Source of the DNA: Porphyrobacter sp.
GTDB taxonomy: Bacteria > Pseudomonadota > Alphaproteobacteria > Sphingomonadales > Sphingomonadaceae
Assembly (NCBI GenBank): GCA_027531395.1
Contig: JAPZRO010000004.1
Span: forward strand, 1,101,846-1,165,845
Direction of reading: 5' to 3'
Length of the DNA stretch: 64,000 nt
Shown: positions 46,501-53,783 of the stretch, in pieces
Position numbering within the stretch: the stretch's first letter is position 1
Layout of the letters: each line of letters starts with the position of its first letter
Program-made: the position numbers and the translations under genes
Notes under the pieces: generated by a model
Seen by the model: only the letters and a program-made list of their open reading frames with translations
What the model was told of the DNA's origin: nothing
Database searches by the model: none

Positions 46501-46879
46501 CCGCTTCTTCGATCCGGTCGATCCGACCTTCGTCAACCCGGGCCTGCGCGAGCTCGGCGCTCCGGAGTGGGCGGGCTTCGGCTCGGTCACCTGGAACCGC
46601 GGCGACTTCACCCTCAATTACGGGGTGCAGTATGTCGGTTCGACGGCGGTTGCCTCGGTCATCCAGATCGAGCGTATCCAGGAAGAATTCGGCCCGGCCG
46701 GCTTCGCCCCGGAATACTGGCTGCACAACCTCGCCTTCAACCTCGATGCCACCGACGAGATCACCTTCTACGGCGGCGTCAACAACCTGACCGACGAGGA
46801 GCCCTACCTGTCGAGCTCGGCCTATCCGGTCTCGGGTATCGGGCGAACGCTGTTCCTTGGCGTGACGGCGCAGTTCTGA
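43547..46879 (+). CDS. TonB-dependent outer-membrane receptor
   Basis: 1110 residues from the ATG at 43547. Signal peptide (1-33, ending ALAQD), TonB-box/plug start EQIVVTGSRIARDPN (~48-62), plug domain with NLRQLGSNRTLVLVDGWRH and VEVLTGGASAVYGADAVTGVVNYVLKRDFEG, then a 22-stranded barrel ending in aromatic VTAQF. It belongs to the large oar/CirA-like sphingomonad receptors. The substrate is unknown; no siderophore, sugar or cobalamin genes flank it. A strong terminator follows. Confidence 0.93.
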   Translation: MRYSAHTRQTSSLTALAAALLVSGLAPASALAQDSVAEEAESSETGSEQIVVTGSRIARDPNAVAPLPISTLDADDFRNFGATDVTAALRQIPALISSGTVADSLERGGGGVGQATLNLRQLGSNRTLVLVDGWRHVSGVAGSQTVDVSTIPNALIERVEVLTGGASAVYGADAVTGVVNYVLKRDFEGIQLDGQMGLSTKGDGKSYRLEGVIGQNFAEGRGNITFAAGYTQDDEILMGDRSFTRDNGRGNNSTTYANPLRRFQRGDINPATMPNFANRFRLGGPGPNNTRFPFGPLIPTPAQIATLFPGGITAAEQALVDRAVNSPAFAIGADPRFAISSGAGLVFRNDFDYFSADVNNNGIPDCNESYIGRTGFGGGGCYVTTPGGGVRPFVDGIISSASNQFGGDGAVERTNETSLIPESERIYANLRTSFEFSTAARVWLDAKYVRTNTTSRNNYNTFYDSLFIAPDNPFIPDVLQADADEAGGLRISRDFLDLGPGISTSKRETYRIVGGIEGEITPHLKYELVGNYGRSDNTDTSSNSVQYDRLFAAIDVVTNPANGQPICRSTLNPAAPPHPGSEIFPVIAPGFFTFRPGDGQCVPVSLFNGVNSVSQAGVDFITTPTTDRFRLEQTVITGLLSGDTGAFFNLPGGAVQFSMGAEYRKEKSQSRFNDLLLGLLPEGSPAGPAGTFIGDVSDNQSLLFDAQTRQFNAGGSFDVVEVFGEILLPVLADTPFFHELTFGAAGRYADYSTVGGAFTWNVNGVWAPVEDIRFRGTYAQAIRAPNISELFDPQQGATFRPSDPCDANLIDDTPNRRANCIAAATALGFNADFINGNAGAGISPYEDPLTARFSGTSGGNPNLEEETATTWTVGTVIQPRFLPGLSISADYYSIEIKDAIQAVTSQDIVNSCYDLPTFPNDFCNLFQRNGPNTATPFGFNFLRQTQINFAKLETRGVDFQVNYGFELGENNFNLNVGGNWTERLDRFFDPVDPTFVNPGLRELGAPEWAGFGSVTWNRGDFTLNYGVQYVGSTAVASVIQIERIQEEFGPAGFAPEYWLHNLAFNLDATDEITFYGGVNNLTDEEPYLSSSAYPVSGIGRTLFLGVTAQF

Positions 46880-46905
46880 TCACGCGCCTACGGGCGTAAA
46901 CACAG

Positions 46906-46937
46906 CGGGCGGAGCAGGTGATACCCTGCTCCGCCCG
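46906..46937 (+). terminator. Terminator of the TonB receptor gene
   Basis: CGGGCGGAGCAGG (46906-46918), loop of 6 nt, CCTGCTCCGCCCG (46925-46937): a 13-bp perfect stem 26 nt after the receptor stop, followed by a weak T-rich stretch. The next gene is on the opposite strand. Confidence 0.75.
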
Positions 46938-46988
46938 TTGGCGTTTGGGAGCCTGAAAAGTCTGAGGAATTGCCGCGCGGCCGGAGGC

Positions 46989-47633
46989 CTAGTTGCGCCG
47001 GGCGCGCCAGCTCGCTCTTGCCTCGCGCGCCAGGGCGGCAATGCGGGACTTGCTCGCCGCCGGCCCCGAAAGCGCCGCCACCAGTTCGACCGTGCGGGTG
47101 GTGCCGCGCAGGTAATTGACAGTGACGCGCCGGACATAGTGGCCAAGCTCGGGCGCGTAGTCCCACTCGCGCTGTTCGAGCAGCCGCATGGTGGTGGGGG
47201 AATAGCGATCACATTTGACCGGGATTGTGTCGTAGGTTCCGGCGGCCACGGTGAACTGCTTGGGCTTGGCCGTCTTGCACTCCCACAGGCTGACCGAGCG
47301 CTTGACCGACGCCTGCGGATTGGCCCGCGTTTCGGTGATCACCCGGAAGCGCGCCGACTTGCTCTTGCCGATCGGCCACAGCGCATCGGGATTGCCCCGC
47401 ACCTCGCGCTTGCCGGTGCCCCGCCCGGTGCGCCATTGCAGCACCGGCACCACGAAATTGCGGCTGCGCCGGTAGCTGGAACCGCTCAGGCCAGCCCAGG
47501 TGAGGCGGTCGCCGGTATCGGCGATCACGCGCTCGACCCGTCCGTCGGAGAAGATGAAGGCATCGCCCTTCTGGTAGCGCGGCATTTCCACGGGAGCGAC
47601 GAAGGCGGCAGCGGCGGCGAGCAGACCCAGCAT
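46989..47633 (-). CDS. Unknown periplasmic or membrane-anchored protein, coupled to the subtilase gene
   Basis: 214 residues with a short hydrophobic N-terminus (MLGLLAAAAAFVAPVEMPRY) that may be a signal peptide. The rest is beta-rich (GDAFIFSDGRVERVIADTGD, VECKTAKPKQFTVAAGTYDT-type segments) with a basic C-terminus. No named family recognised. The ATG overlaps the subtilase stop (TAATG), so it is made with the protease and could be its inhibitor, chaperone or substrate. Confidence 0.7.
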   Translation of the reverse strand: MLGLLAAAAAFVAPVEMPRYQKGDAFIFSDGRVERVIADTGDRLTWAGLSGSSYRRSRNFVVPVLQWRTGRGTGKREVRGNPDALWPIGKSKSARFRVITETRANPQASVKRSVSLWECKTAKPKQFTVAAGTYDTIPVKCDRYSPTTMRLLEQREWDYAPELGHYVRRVTVNYLRGTTRTVELVAALSGPAASKSRIAALAREARASWRARRN

Positions 47634-49318
47634 TATTCGCTGCCTCCGATCAGTCCCGCGCCGTAGATCGGATCTCGCCCGCGCGGGCCGAGATCGCGCG
47701 CTTCGGCCTCGAGCGCGCGCACCGCCGCCTGCGAGCTTGCCGGATCGGGCTTGCGCATCCGGGCAGCGAGTCTTGCGGCGATCACCGGCGCGGCAAAGGA
47801 GGTTCCGGTGGCATCGCGCACGTCGCCCTTGGCGTCGATCGAGGCCACCGCCACGCCCCGCGCCGAGAAATCGACATAGGTGCCGCGGTTGGCATAGCGG
47901 TAGACCCGGTTCTGCGCATCCACCGCAGTCACCCCGACAACGCCGTCATAGGCTCCGGGGAACACCGGCGGCGCCGCCGGGCCGTCATTGCCGGCAGCGG
48001 CAACGATGAGGTGGCCACGCTTGGTGATCCGAGCGATCGCGCTCGCGACCGCCGGATTGCGCGGGCCGGAAAGGCTGATGTTGATCACCGGCACGCCCTG
48101 CGCCGCCAGCCAGTCAAGCGCCTTGATGAGCGCAAAGCTCGAGCCCGACGTCTCGCGCGGGCCGCTGAAGATGTCGGCCACGAAGATGCGAGTGGCGCGC
48201 TCCGGATTGCTCTTGGTGCCAGCCATCAGGTGCGCCACCGCAGTGCCGTGCAGCTTGGGCAGCGGCTGACTGCCGTTGAAGGCGCGCTGGGTCAGCCTGA
48301 CGTGCTTGAAGTAGTTGAGCCCCGTCGCCACCCCGGTGTCGATCAGGCCGATATCGCAGCCGCAGGCGAGCCGCTCGGGCACGCTGCTGCCGCGCCTGCG
48401 GCTGGTCTGCACCGCCGAGCCGTCGAACAGGTGGTTGAAGCCGATGGTGTCGGGATCGGCGAGGTTGTCGAGAACGTCGAGCGCAGCCTCGTCGGTCATC
48501 TGCACCGGGCCGCGCAGCAGCAAGAGCGTGCTTTCGACCGTGTCGAGTTCCTCGCTGTCGATCACTTCGAAGCCGCCCGCCTTGAGCTCTTCAAGGTCCT
48601 CGTCGGTGAGATCGAGCGCGACGAACTCGCTGCGGCGATAGCGGAAACCGTCATTGTCGGTGTTGATTCCGTCGCGCTCGTCGAGCTCGGCGCGATCAGC
48701 CTCGGAGTCGCCGACGATCACTTCCCAGGTCACAGGCTCCTGATCGACCCCCTCGTCGGCATCATCGTTCTCACCGCGGTCATCGGTGAGGTCGTCATTC
48801 CCGCCATTGTCATCGTCGCCACCGGAACCGGAGTTGTCGTCATCGCCGCCGCCGGGGCCGGAATTGTCATCGTCATCGCCGCCGCTGGTACCACCACCGT
48901 CGTCATCGCCGCCGCCAGACGTGCCGCCGTCGTCGTCGCCGCCACCGCCGGACGCGCCGCCATCATCGTCTCCGCCATTATCGTCGCCACCGGCACCGTC
49001 ATCGTCACCGCCCGCGCCGTCGTCACCACCAGCGCCGTCATCGCCGCCAGTGCCGTCATCGCCGCCAGCATCATCGCCGCCGACATCATCACCGCCCAAG
49101 TCGTCACCACCACCGGGATCATCGCCACCGGGATCGTTGTCACCCGGATCCTGCTCGTCCGGATCCTCGATGTCGTCATCGCCGCCATCATCGTCACCGC
49201 CATCGCCATCGTCACCCGCGTCCTGCGCGGAGAGCGGCGAATTCAGGGGATCGGTCGCAGGGACAAGACCCATGGCCAGAGCCAGCAGCCCCAAGAAGGC
49301 AGTCCGCAAACGCATCAT
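47633..49318 (-). CDS. Secreted S8 (subtilisin) peptidase with Asp/Gly-rich N-terminal tract
   Basis: 561 residues. Signal peptide (1-31, LVPATDPLNSPLSAQ), an Asp/Gly tract at ~33-190 built of GGDD units with Asn/Ser variants, a linker domain (~195-310), and an S8 catalytic domain: Asp327 in GLIDTGVA, His357 in LHGTAVAHLMAG, oxyanion Asn444 in AAGNDG, Ser507 in GTSFAAP. The tract is highly acidic and may bind calcium, as in RTX-type repeats, or serve as a spacer. It is divergent from the ECF sigma gene and has its own ECF-type promoter. Probably an envelope or extracellular protease in the sigma regulon. Confidence 0.88.
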   Translation of the reverse strand: MMRLRTAFLGLLALAMGLVPATDPLNSPLSAQDAGDDGDGGDDDGGDDDIEDPDEQDPGDNDPGGDDPGGGDDLGGDDVGGDDAGGDDGTGGDDGAGGDDGAGGDDDGAGGDDNGGDDDGGASGGGGDDDGGTSGGGDDDGGGTSGGDDDDNSGPGGGDDDNSGSGGDDDNGGNDDLTDDRGENDDADEGVDQEPVTWEVIVGDSEADRAELDERDGINTDNDGFRYRRSEFVALDLTDEDLEELKAGGFEVIDSEELDTVESTLLLLRGPVQMTDEAALDVLDNLADPDTIGFNHLFDGSAVQTSRRRGSSVPERLACGCDIGLIDTGVATGLNYFKHVRLTQRAFNGSQPLPKLHGTAVAHLMAGTKSNPERATRIFVADIFSGPRETSGSSFALIKALDWLAAQGVPVINISLSGPRNPAVASAIARITKRGHLIVAAAGNDGPAAPPVFPGAYDGVVGVTAVDAQNRVYRYANRGTYVDFSARGVAVASIDAKGDVRDATGTSFAAPVIAARLAARMRKPDPASSQAAVRALEAEARDLGPRGRDPIYGAGLIGGSE

Positions 49319-49399
49319 CTTTCCCCATCTTTGAAGCCCAGACCAATCAGACAGTCTTTAGCATGCTATTTTTCGCATATAGAAATTTTACCTTCCAAA

Positions 49400-49425
49400 T
49401 ACGAAACTGATCGCCCATTTATTCC
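49400..49425 (-). promoter_or_regulatory. ECF-type promoter of the subtilase operon
   Basis: On the minus strand GGGGAAT (GGAAT at 49425-49421), 17-nt spacer, CGTA (49403-49400), 82 nt before the protease start. Same architecture as four other sites in this cluster. Confidence 0.6.
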
Positions 49426-49443
49426 CCCTTCCTGCCTAGGGGC

Positions 49444-49469
49444 GGAATATTTCCTCTCGCTGAACCGTT
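49444..49469 (+). promoter_or_regulatory. ECF-type promoter of the sigma factor operon (autoregulation)
   Basis: GCGGAAT (GGAAT 49444-49448), 17-nt spacer, CGTT (49466-49469). The -10 ends 6 nt before the ATG at 49476, so transcription would begin at or near the start codon: either a leaderless mRNA, or translation from the in-frame ATG at 49488. Confidence 0.65.
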
Positions 49470-49475
49470 GGCACC

Positions 49476-49997
49476 ATGACACGCCCGATGACCCCGGACG
49501 ATACGACAAGGCAAGCGCTCACCACGCTCATACCACGCCTGCGTCGATTTGCCCGGGTGCTGACCGGCAATCAGGCCGACGCAGACGATGTCGTGCAGGC
49601 GTGTCTGGAGAAAGCGATGCTGAACTTGGATCAATGGCAGCCCGGCACCCGGCTCGACAGCTGGGTCTTCCGGATCGCCCGCAACACCTGGATCGACGAC
49701 CGCCGGCGCGCGCATAACCGCGCAGGCTACGAGGATATCGGCGAGATGATCGATCTGGCCGGTGACGATGGTGTGGCGATCGCCGAAGCCAGTGCCGAGG
49801 CGCGGATGGTGCGCGCGGCGGTCGATAGCCTGCCGGCAGAACAGCGCGATGTGGTCGCGCTCGTGATGCTGGAGGAAATGAGCTACCGCGAGGCCGCCGA
49901 TGCGCTCGGCCTGCCGATCGGCACGGTGATGAGCCGGCTGTCGCGTGCCAAGGCGGCGCTGGCGAAGCGGATCGGTGGCGAAGGAGCGGTCCAATGA
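49476..49997 (+). CDS. ECF-family RNA polymerase sigma factor
   Basis: 173 residues. Region 2 (RLRRFARVLTGNQADADDVVQACLEKA, GTRLDSWVFRIARNTWIDDRRR) and region 4 (SLPAEQRDVVALVMLEEMSYREAADALGLPIGTVMSRLSRAK) are complete. Its stop overlaps the anti-sigma start (ATGA). The predicted promoter lies so close to the ATG that a start at 49488 (MTPDDTTRQ) or a leaderless message must be considered. It is the likely reader of the GGAAT-N17-CGTT sites nearby. Confidence 0.93.
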   Translation: MTRPMTPDDTTRQALTTLIPRLRRFARVLTGNQADADDVVQACLEKAMLNLDQWQPGTRLDSWVFRIARNTWIDDRRRAHNRAGYEDIGEMIDLAGDDGVAIAEASAEARMVRAAVDSLPAEQRDVVALVMLEEMSYREAADALGLPIGTVMSRLSRAKAALAKRIGGEGAVQ

Positions 49998-50773
49998 CGC
50001 CGAGCTTCACCGATGCGCAGCTCGCCGCGTTCCTCGACGGAACGCTGGAGGACGAGGCGCTGATCGACGCGATCGAGGCCGCCATCAACGACGACCCGGC
50101 GCTGGCCGAGCGCGTCGAGGCGCTGTCCGGCAGCGACGAAACCGCCGCCGCGGTGCGCGATGCCTTCGCGCCCGTGCTCGACATGCCTGTGCCCGAACAC
50201 CTCACGCGGATCGTCGCAGCTCCGGCGAGCGCAGAAGTTGTCGATCTTGCTGCGGCCCGCGCGACGCGCAAGCTTCCGGTGCCTGCCAACGACACCGGCA
50301 GCACCTGGCGCTGGCCGCAGTTTGCCGCGATGGCCGCCAGCCTCGTGATCGGCGTGATGATCGGCGGGCCGCTGCTGACCGGCGGCGGCGCGGGCGGAGG
50401 CAGCGCGGATGGATCGCTGGTGCTCGCCAGCGCCGATCTCGATACGATGCTCGACACCGCGCCGAGCGGCCAGGCGGTCGATCTCGCCAGCCTCGGCACC
50501 GGCGAGGTGGTGCTGACCTTCCGCAATGCCGATGGTCAGCTTTGCCGCCAGTTCATGATCGAGGGCGCCGGCGCGACCAGCGATGCGCTGGCCTGCGCCG
50601 ATGCCGGCGGCGATTGGCAGGTCGAGGCCTATGGCCGCCGCGCTGCGCCGGTGGGCGAGATGAAGCTGGCGGGCGGCGATGCGGCCCCGGCTGTGGTCGC
50701 TGCGGTCGATGCGATGATCGACAGCGATGTGCTGGTGGGCGCGGACGAAGCCGCCGAGCTTGCCAAGAAGTAG
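49994..50773 (+). CDS. Anti-sigma factor, single-span membrane protein
   Basis: 259 residues. Cytoplasmic N-terminal domain with FTDAQLAAFLDGTLEDEALID, one membrane span (~108-129), periplasmic domain of ~130 residues with a pair of cysteines (LCRQF, LACAD). The zinc-binding ZAS motif is not evident. Translationally coupled to the sigma gene, it would hold the sigma factor at the membrane and release it on an envelope signal; the neighbouring secreted protease is a candidate for signal processing. Confidence 0.85.
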   Translation: MTPSFTDAQLAAFLDGTLEDEALIDAIEAAINDDPALAERVEALSGSDETAAAVRDAFAPVLDMPVPEHLTRIVAAPASAEVVDLAAARATRKLPVPANDTGSTWRWPQFAAMAASLVIGVMIGGPLLTGGGAGGGSADGSLVLASADLDTMLDTAPSGQAVDLASLGTGEVVLTFRNADGQLCRQFMIEGAGATSDALACADAGGDWQVEAYGRRAAPVGEMKLAGGDAAPAVVAAVDAMIDSDVLVGADEAAELAKK

Positions 50774-50791
50774 CTAGCCAAACCAACGCAG

Positions 50792-50827
50792 AAGGCCCGG
50801 GCGATCCTGCGATCGCCCGGGCCTTTT
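50792..50827 (+). terminator. Intrinsic terminator of the sigma/anti-sigma operon
   Basis: AAGGCCCGGGCGATC (50792-50806), loop CTGC, GATCGCCCGGGCCTT (50811-50825), then TTTT (50824-50827): 15-bp perfect stem 19 nt after the anti-sigma stop. It lies between convergent genes. Confidence 0.9.
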
Positions 50828-50846
50828 CATGCGCGCTGCGCGCGCC

Positions 50847-51914
50847 TCAGATGGTGAACAGCACCTCGACCACGCTGGCGATCCCGTCATTGACCGAAAT
50901 CATGAAGCGCTCCTCGCGGAACTGAACCACGTCGGCGCGCAGTTCGATATTGGGGTGGATGCGGTAGAAGCCGCCGACACCGAACAGGCGGTTCTTGCGG
51001 TCCGAGGCCTTGGTATAGGCCACGCTGCCTGCCACGCCCCATTCGGGCGTCACCCAGCCCACCCCGCCATTGACCTCCCACTGGTCGAACCCGGGGGCAA
51101 GACGGTTGGAATCGCCGCGATCGACATAGGCCCCGCCGATCCGCAAGGGGCCGCGCCGCGCCTCTGCGCCGATGCTCCAGCTGCGCAGATCCTCGCGGGT
51201 GGTGATCGGATCGGCCTCGCCCGTGACATAGCCCGCGCTCGCGCCGAGGATCCAGTCGCCCACCGGCTGCTGGTACTGCAGCCCGAGTTCGAAAGCATTG
51301 TCGACCTCGATCCGGTCGCGCGAGTCCACCGCCGCGGCGTTGCGGCGCACCTTGGGCGACCATGACACCCCGCCGCGCAGGCCCCCGATTGGAGGCGAGA
51401 GATAGATCACCTTGAAGGCGTCCTGCGTGTCGAGCGCGCGCAGCAGCGCCTGGGTGCCGGCATAGCGCGAGAACTCGCCGCGCACCTGCCCGAGCGCCAC
51501 CAGCGGCGCGGCAAAGGCGAGCGTATCGGCCGGGCCATCCTGCAAGCCCACTTCGACCCGGCCATAGTCGCTCGAGACGAAGCCGTAGATTTCGCCCGCA
51601 TCGAGCACTTCGGAGGCGCGGCGGCGGCTGTTCTGTTCGGCATTGACGCCGATGATGATCCCGCCGGGCGACGTCCACTGCGCATTGAGGCGCGCGAACA
51701 GATCGACCTTGGCGTCCGGTGAGTCCGTCGTGAGGTCGTCATCGTTGAACACCGCGCCCTGCGCCGCCGCGCCGCCGGTCAGGCGGATGTCGAAGCCTTC
51801 CCACTGCACTTCAAGACGGGGCAGCCCCTCGTCGGCCTGCGCAGTGCTCGCCCCCAGCAGAGCCGCACACAAAGCCGCACCGCTGACGGTGCGCAGCATC
51901 ATTTTTGTCGTCAT
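50847..51914 (-). CDS. Outer-membrane porin-like protein
   Basis: 355 residues from the ATG at 51914 (MTTKMMLRTVSGAALCAALL), with GAAGG upstream. Signal peptide ending TAQADE, then Gram-negative porin-type barrel strands (FDIRLTGGAAAQGAVFNDDD, GRVEVGLQDGPADTLAF, IGAEARRGPLRIGGAYVDRG) and a C-terminal VVEVLFTI, close to the usual aromatic end. It follows the hydrolase gene on the same strand after 52 nt and has no ECF-type site of its own, so it may be read from the upstream operon or separately. Confidence 0.85.
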   Translation of the reverse strand: MTTKMMLRTVSGAALCAALLGASTAQADEGLPRLEVQWEGFDIRLTGGAAAQGAVFNDDDLTTDSPDAKVDLFARLNAQWTSPGGIIIGVNAEQNSRRRASEVLDAGEIYGFVSSDYGRVEVGLQDGPADTLAFAAPLVALGQVRGEFSRYAGTQALLRALDTQDAFKVIYLSPPIGGLRGGVSWSPKVRRNAAAVDSRDRIEVDNAFELGLQYQQPVGDWILGASAGYVTGEADPITTREDLRSWSIGAEARRGPLRIGGAYVDRGDSNRLAPGFDQWEVNGGVGWVTPEWGVAGSVAYTKASDRKNRLFGVGGFYRIHPNIELRADVVQFREERFMISVNDGIASVVEVLFTI

Positions 51915-51966
51915 CTTCAAACCTTCAGGAAAGTGCCCCCGTGAGGCGCGGTTAGCATAAAATCGT

Positions 51967-52740
51967 CTAAAGCAGATTTTGTGCCACGATTTCGACGAGA
52001 TCGCCTTCATTCACGCATTGGGTGAAATCGTGCGACATGCCGTGCAGGGTCAGAAGGCGGTGGCGCGCTGGTTTTCCGAGGCTTGCGGCATAGGCCTCGA
52101 CCGCCCGCACATAGCAGCGCGCGCGCCGCAGGCGGTTGCGACCCTGATGTTCGATAATCTCGGGATCCTGCCGCACCGAGCCATCGACGCGGGTGTCGCG
52201 GTTGCCTACGATCACCGTGGTCGGAATGTCGAGAAAGTCGGACGACACCAATGGTGCGCCGGTGCCGTCGCCGATGCCATAGGGCCAGGCCAGCGCTGCA
52301 TCGGGCATGGCATACCACCCGGCTGAAACCACGCACAAGCGCTCCACCCGCTGCGGGTGGAACATGGCGAAGCGGTGCGCCATCTGCGCACCGCCCGAAA
52401 AGCCGAACAGGCGCAGGCGCGCAACGTCGACCCCGTGCTCCTCGGCCAAGTCATCGAGCAGCGCCAGCAGCGCGGTATCGGCCCGTGTCTGGTCGCCCTT
52501 GCGCGTCTGCAATTGCTGATATTGTCCGAAGCCCTCCTTGGTGAACAACGGCGCAATGATGGTGGTCCCGGCCAAGGCAGGGTGCCGGGCAAAGCGCATC
52601 GCGATCTCAGCGGCATTGCGGCTGATGCCATGGATGGCGACCAGCACCGGCTGGCCAGCCTTGGCATTGGCGATGAAGCAGTCGGGCTGGCCGGTGCGAC
52701 CGGCGGGACGGAAGGCTGGCAGGGCAAGCGTCATGGTCAT
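51967..52740 (-). CDS. Alpha/beta hydrolase (esterase/PHB-depolymerase-like)
   Basis: 257 residues from the ATG at 52740 (MTMTLALPAFRPAG), overlapping the stop of the upstream ABC membrane-domain gene (ATGA). Nucleophile Ser115 in GFSGGA, Asp182 in VGNRDTRVD, His233 or His237 in LHGMSHDF; the oxyanion HGISRNA is at 37-43. No signal peptide, so cytoplasmic. Likely substrate is an ester or peptide product of the cluster; unknown. Confidence 0.8.
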   Translation of the reverse strand: MTMTLALPAFRPAGRTGQPDCFIANAKAGQPVLVAIHGISRNAAEIAMRFARHPALAGTTIIAPLFTKEGFGQYQQLQTRKGDQTRADTALLALLDDLAEEHGVDVARLRLFGFSGGAQMAHRFAMFHPQRVERLCVVSAGWYAMPDAALAWPYGIGDGTGAPLVSSDFLDIPTTVIVGNRDTRVDGSVRQDPEIIEHQGRNRLRRARCYVRAVEAYAASLGKPARHRLLTLHGMSHDFTQCVNEGDLVEIVAQNLL

Positions 52741-53783
52741 GACTGGCACTCCTCTTTCGCAGCCCGCGGATCGGCATCGGGCGGCGGGAGGGCCAGACGG
52801 ACGCCAAGCAGGCGCGCAGCCCATTGCAGCGGGGTGCGTCTGACCGGCCGGCGGATCGGGCGACGGGGTGATTTCGTTTCGGGTTCGAGCAGCTTTTCGA
52901 GCCTTTCGAGCGCGATGCGTCCGCCGATCCGGGCATGGAGAGCGCGCGCGCTCTCGAGCAGCCGCGCGGCGATAAAGCCCAGCAAAGTCAGGCTGCCGGC
53001 CAGGGAGGTTACACCTTGCACGCCGCCTTCCAGCCCGGCCATCGCCTGCCAGACGAGCACCAGCGCGGCGAGCAACCCAGCAAGGGTCGCCGCGGCATCC
53101 ATCGCTCCGGCACTGGCGGCGCGGCGCACCGCAGCGCGGGCGAGATCGTCGGACAGCATCGTCAGCTTGCGGAAACCGTGCCTGTTCGGATTGGCTTCTC
53201 CCGCCAGCTCGGCACGCACCCGGCGCACCAGAAAGCGGTTGATCTTCCCGCGCTCGCGGCGCTGCGTCGTGATGGCGCGCGACAGCGGCCAGACCAGCAG
53301 CAGGATCACCCCCGCACCGGCGACGAGCGGAACCAGCGCCGGGCGCAGGTACGGCATCGAGGCAAACACCCATACTCCGGCCGCACCTGCTGCCGTTACG
53401 CTGGTCCATAGCCGGACCGTGCCGCGCAGCGCATAGTTTCGCAGCGCCGCCATGTCGTTGATCAGCACCGTCAGCCAGCGGGCATCCCCGCCCTCGCCCG
53501 GATGGCGGGTTACAGCGGCAAACAGCGCGGCGCGGCAATCGGTCACGAAGCCCTGCGCGAAATCCTCGCCCAGCCAACGGCCCAGCATCAGCGCGATGCC
53601 TGCCATCGCGGCAATACCTCCCGCCGCCAGCAGCGGCAGCATTGGCGCGCCGTCATGGGTGAGCAGCCGGTCGAGCGCTGCCGCGAACAGCACAGCGAGC
53701 ACCGCCTCGCCCAGCGCCAGCAGCGTCAGCAAGGCGGCCAGAACCCGGCGATCGCCCGCCAGCAGGCGCGGCGCGGCGTTCAT
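52737..53783 (-). CDS. ABC-transporter transmembrane domain without ATPase domain
   Basis: 348 residues. Membrane domain of exporter type (spans ~15-38, 48-66, ~125-145, 150-168, ~235-255, ~265-285) with the coupling region NRHGFRKLTMLSDDLARAAV. It stops after an Arg/Pro-rich tail (RRPIRRPVRRTPLQWAARLL) where a nucleotide-binding domain would begin; no Walker A, no signature motif. No separate ATPase gene is found within the operon. Start overlaps the DUF1611 stop, and its stop overlaps the hydrolase start. Confidence 0.75.
   Translation of the reverse strand: MNAAPRLLAGDRRVLAALLTLLALGEAVLAVLFAAALDRLLTHDGAPMLPLLAAGGIAAMAGIALMLGRWLGEDFAQGFVTDCRAALFAAVTRHPGEGGDARWLTVLINDMAALRNYALRGTVRLWTSVTAAGAAGVWVFASMPYLRPALVPLVAGAGVILLLVWPLSRAITTQRRERGKINRFLVRRVRAELAGEANPNRHGFRKLTMLSDDLARAAVRRAASAGAMDAAATLAGLLAALVLVWQAMAGLEGGVQGVTSLAGSLTLLGFIAARLLESARALHARIGGRIALERLEKLLEPETKSPRRPIRRPVRRTPLQWAARLLGVRLALPPPDADPRAAKEECQS

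Noticed and set aside
43577..46726. Very long open frame antisense to the TonB receptor (~1050 codons)
   Set aside because: Mirror of a high-GC gene; no ribosome site, biased composition and no recognisable protein, whereas the plus strand encodes a complete receptor.
48749..49222. Possible CRISPR or tandem-repeat array
   Set aside because: The periodic DNA encodes the Asp/Gly tract in frame; units are 9-12 nt and lack uniform spacers.
48011..49717. Long plus-strand frame rich in Val/Ile/Ala/Thr opposite the subtilase
   Set aside because: Produced by reading the Asp/Gly repeat DNA backwards; it also overlaps the sigma gene in another frame.
51959..51980. AAAATC/GATTTT stem at the hydrolase stop
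   Set aside because: Only 6 bp with A/T ends and a 10-nt loop; likely chance.
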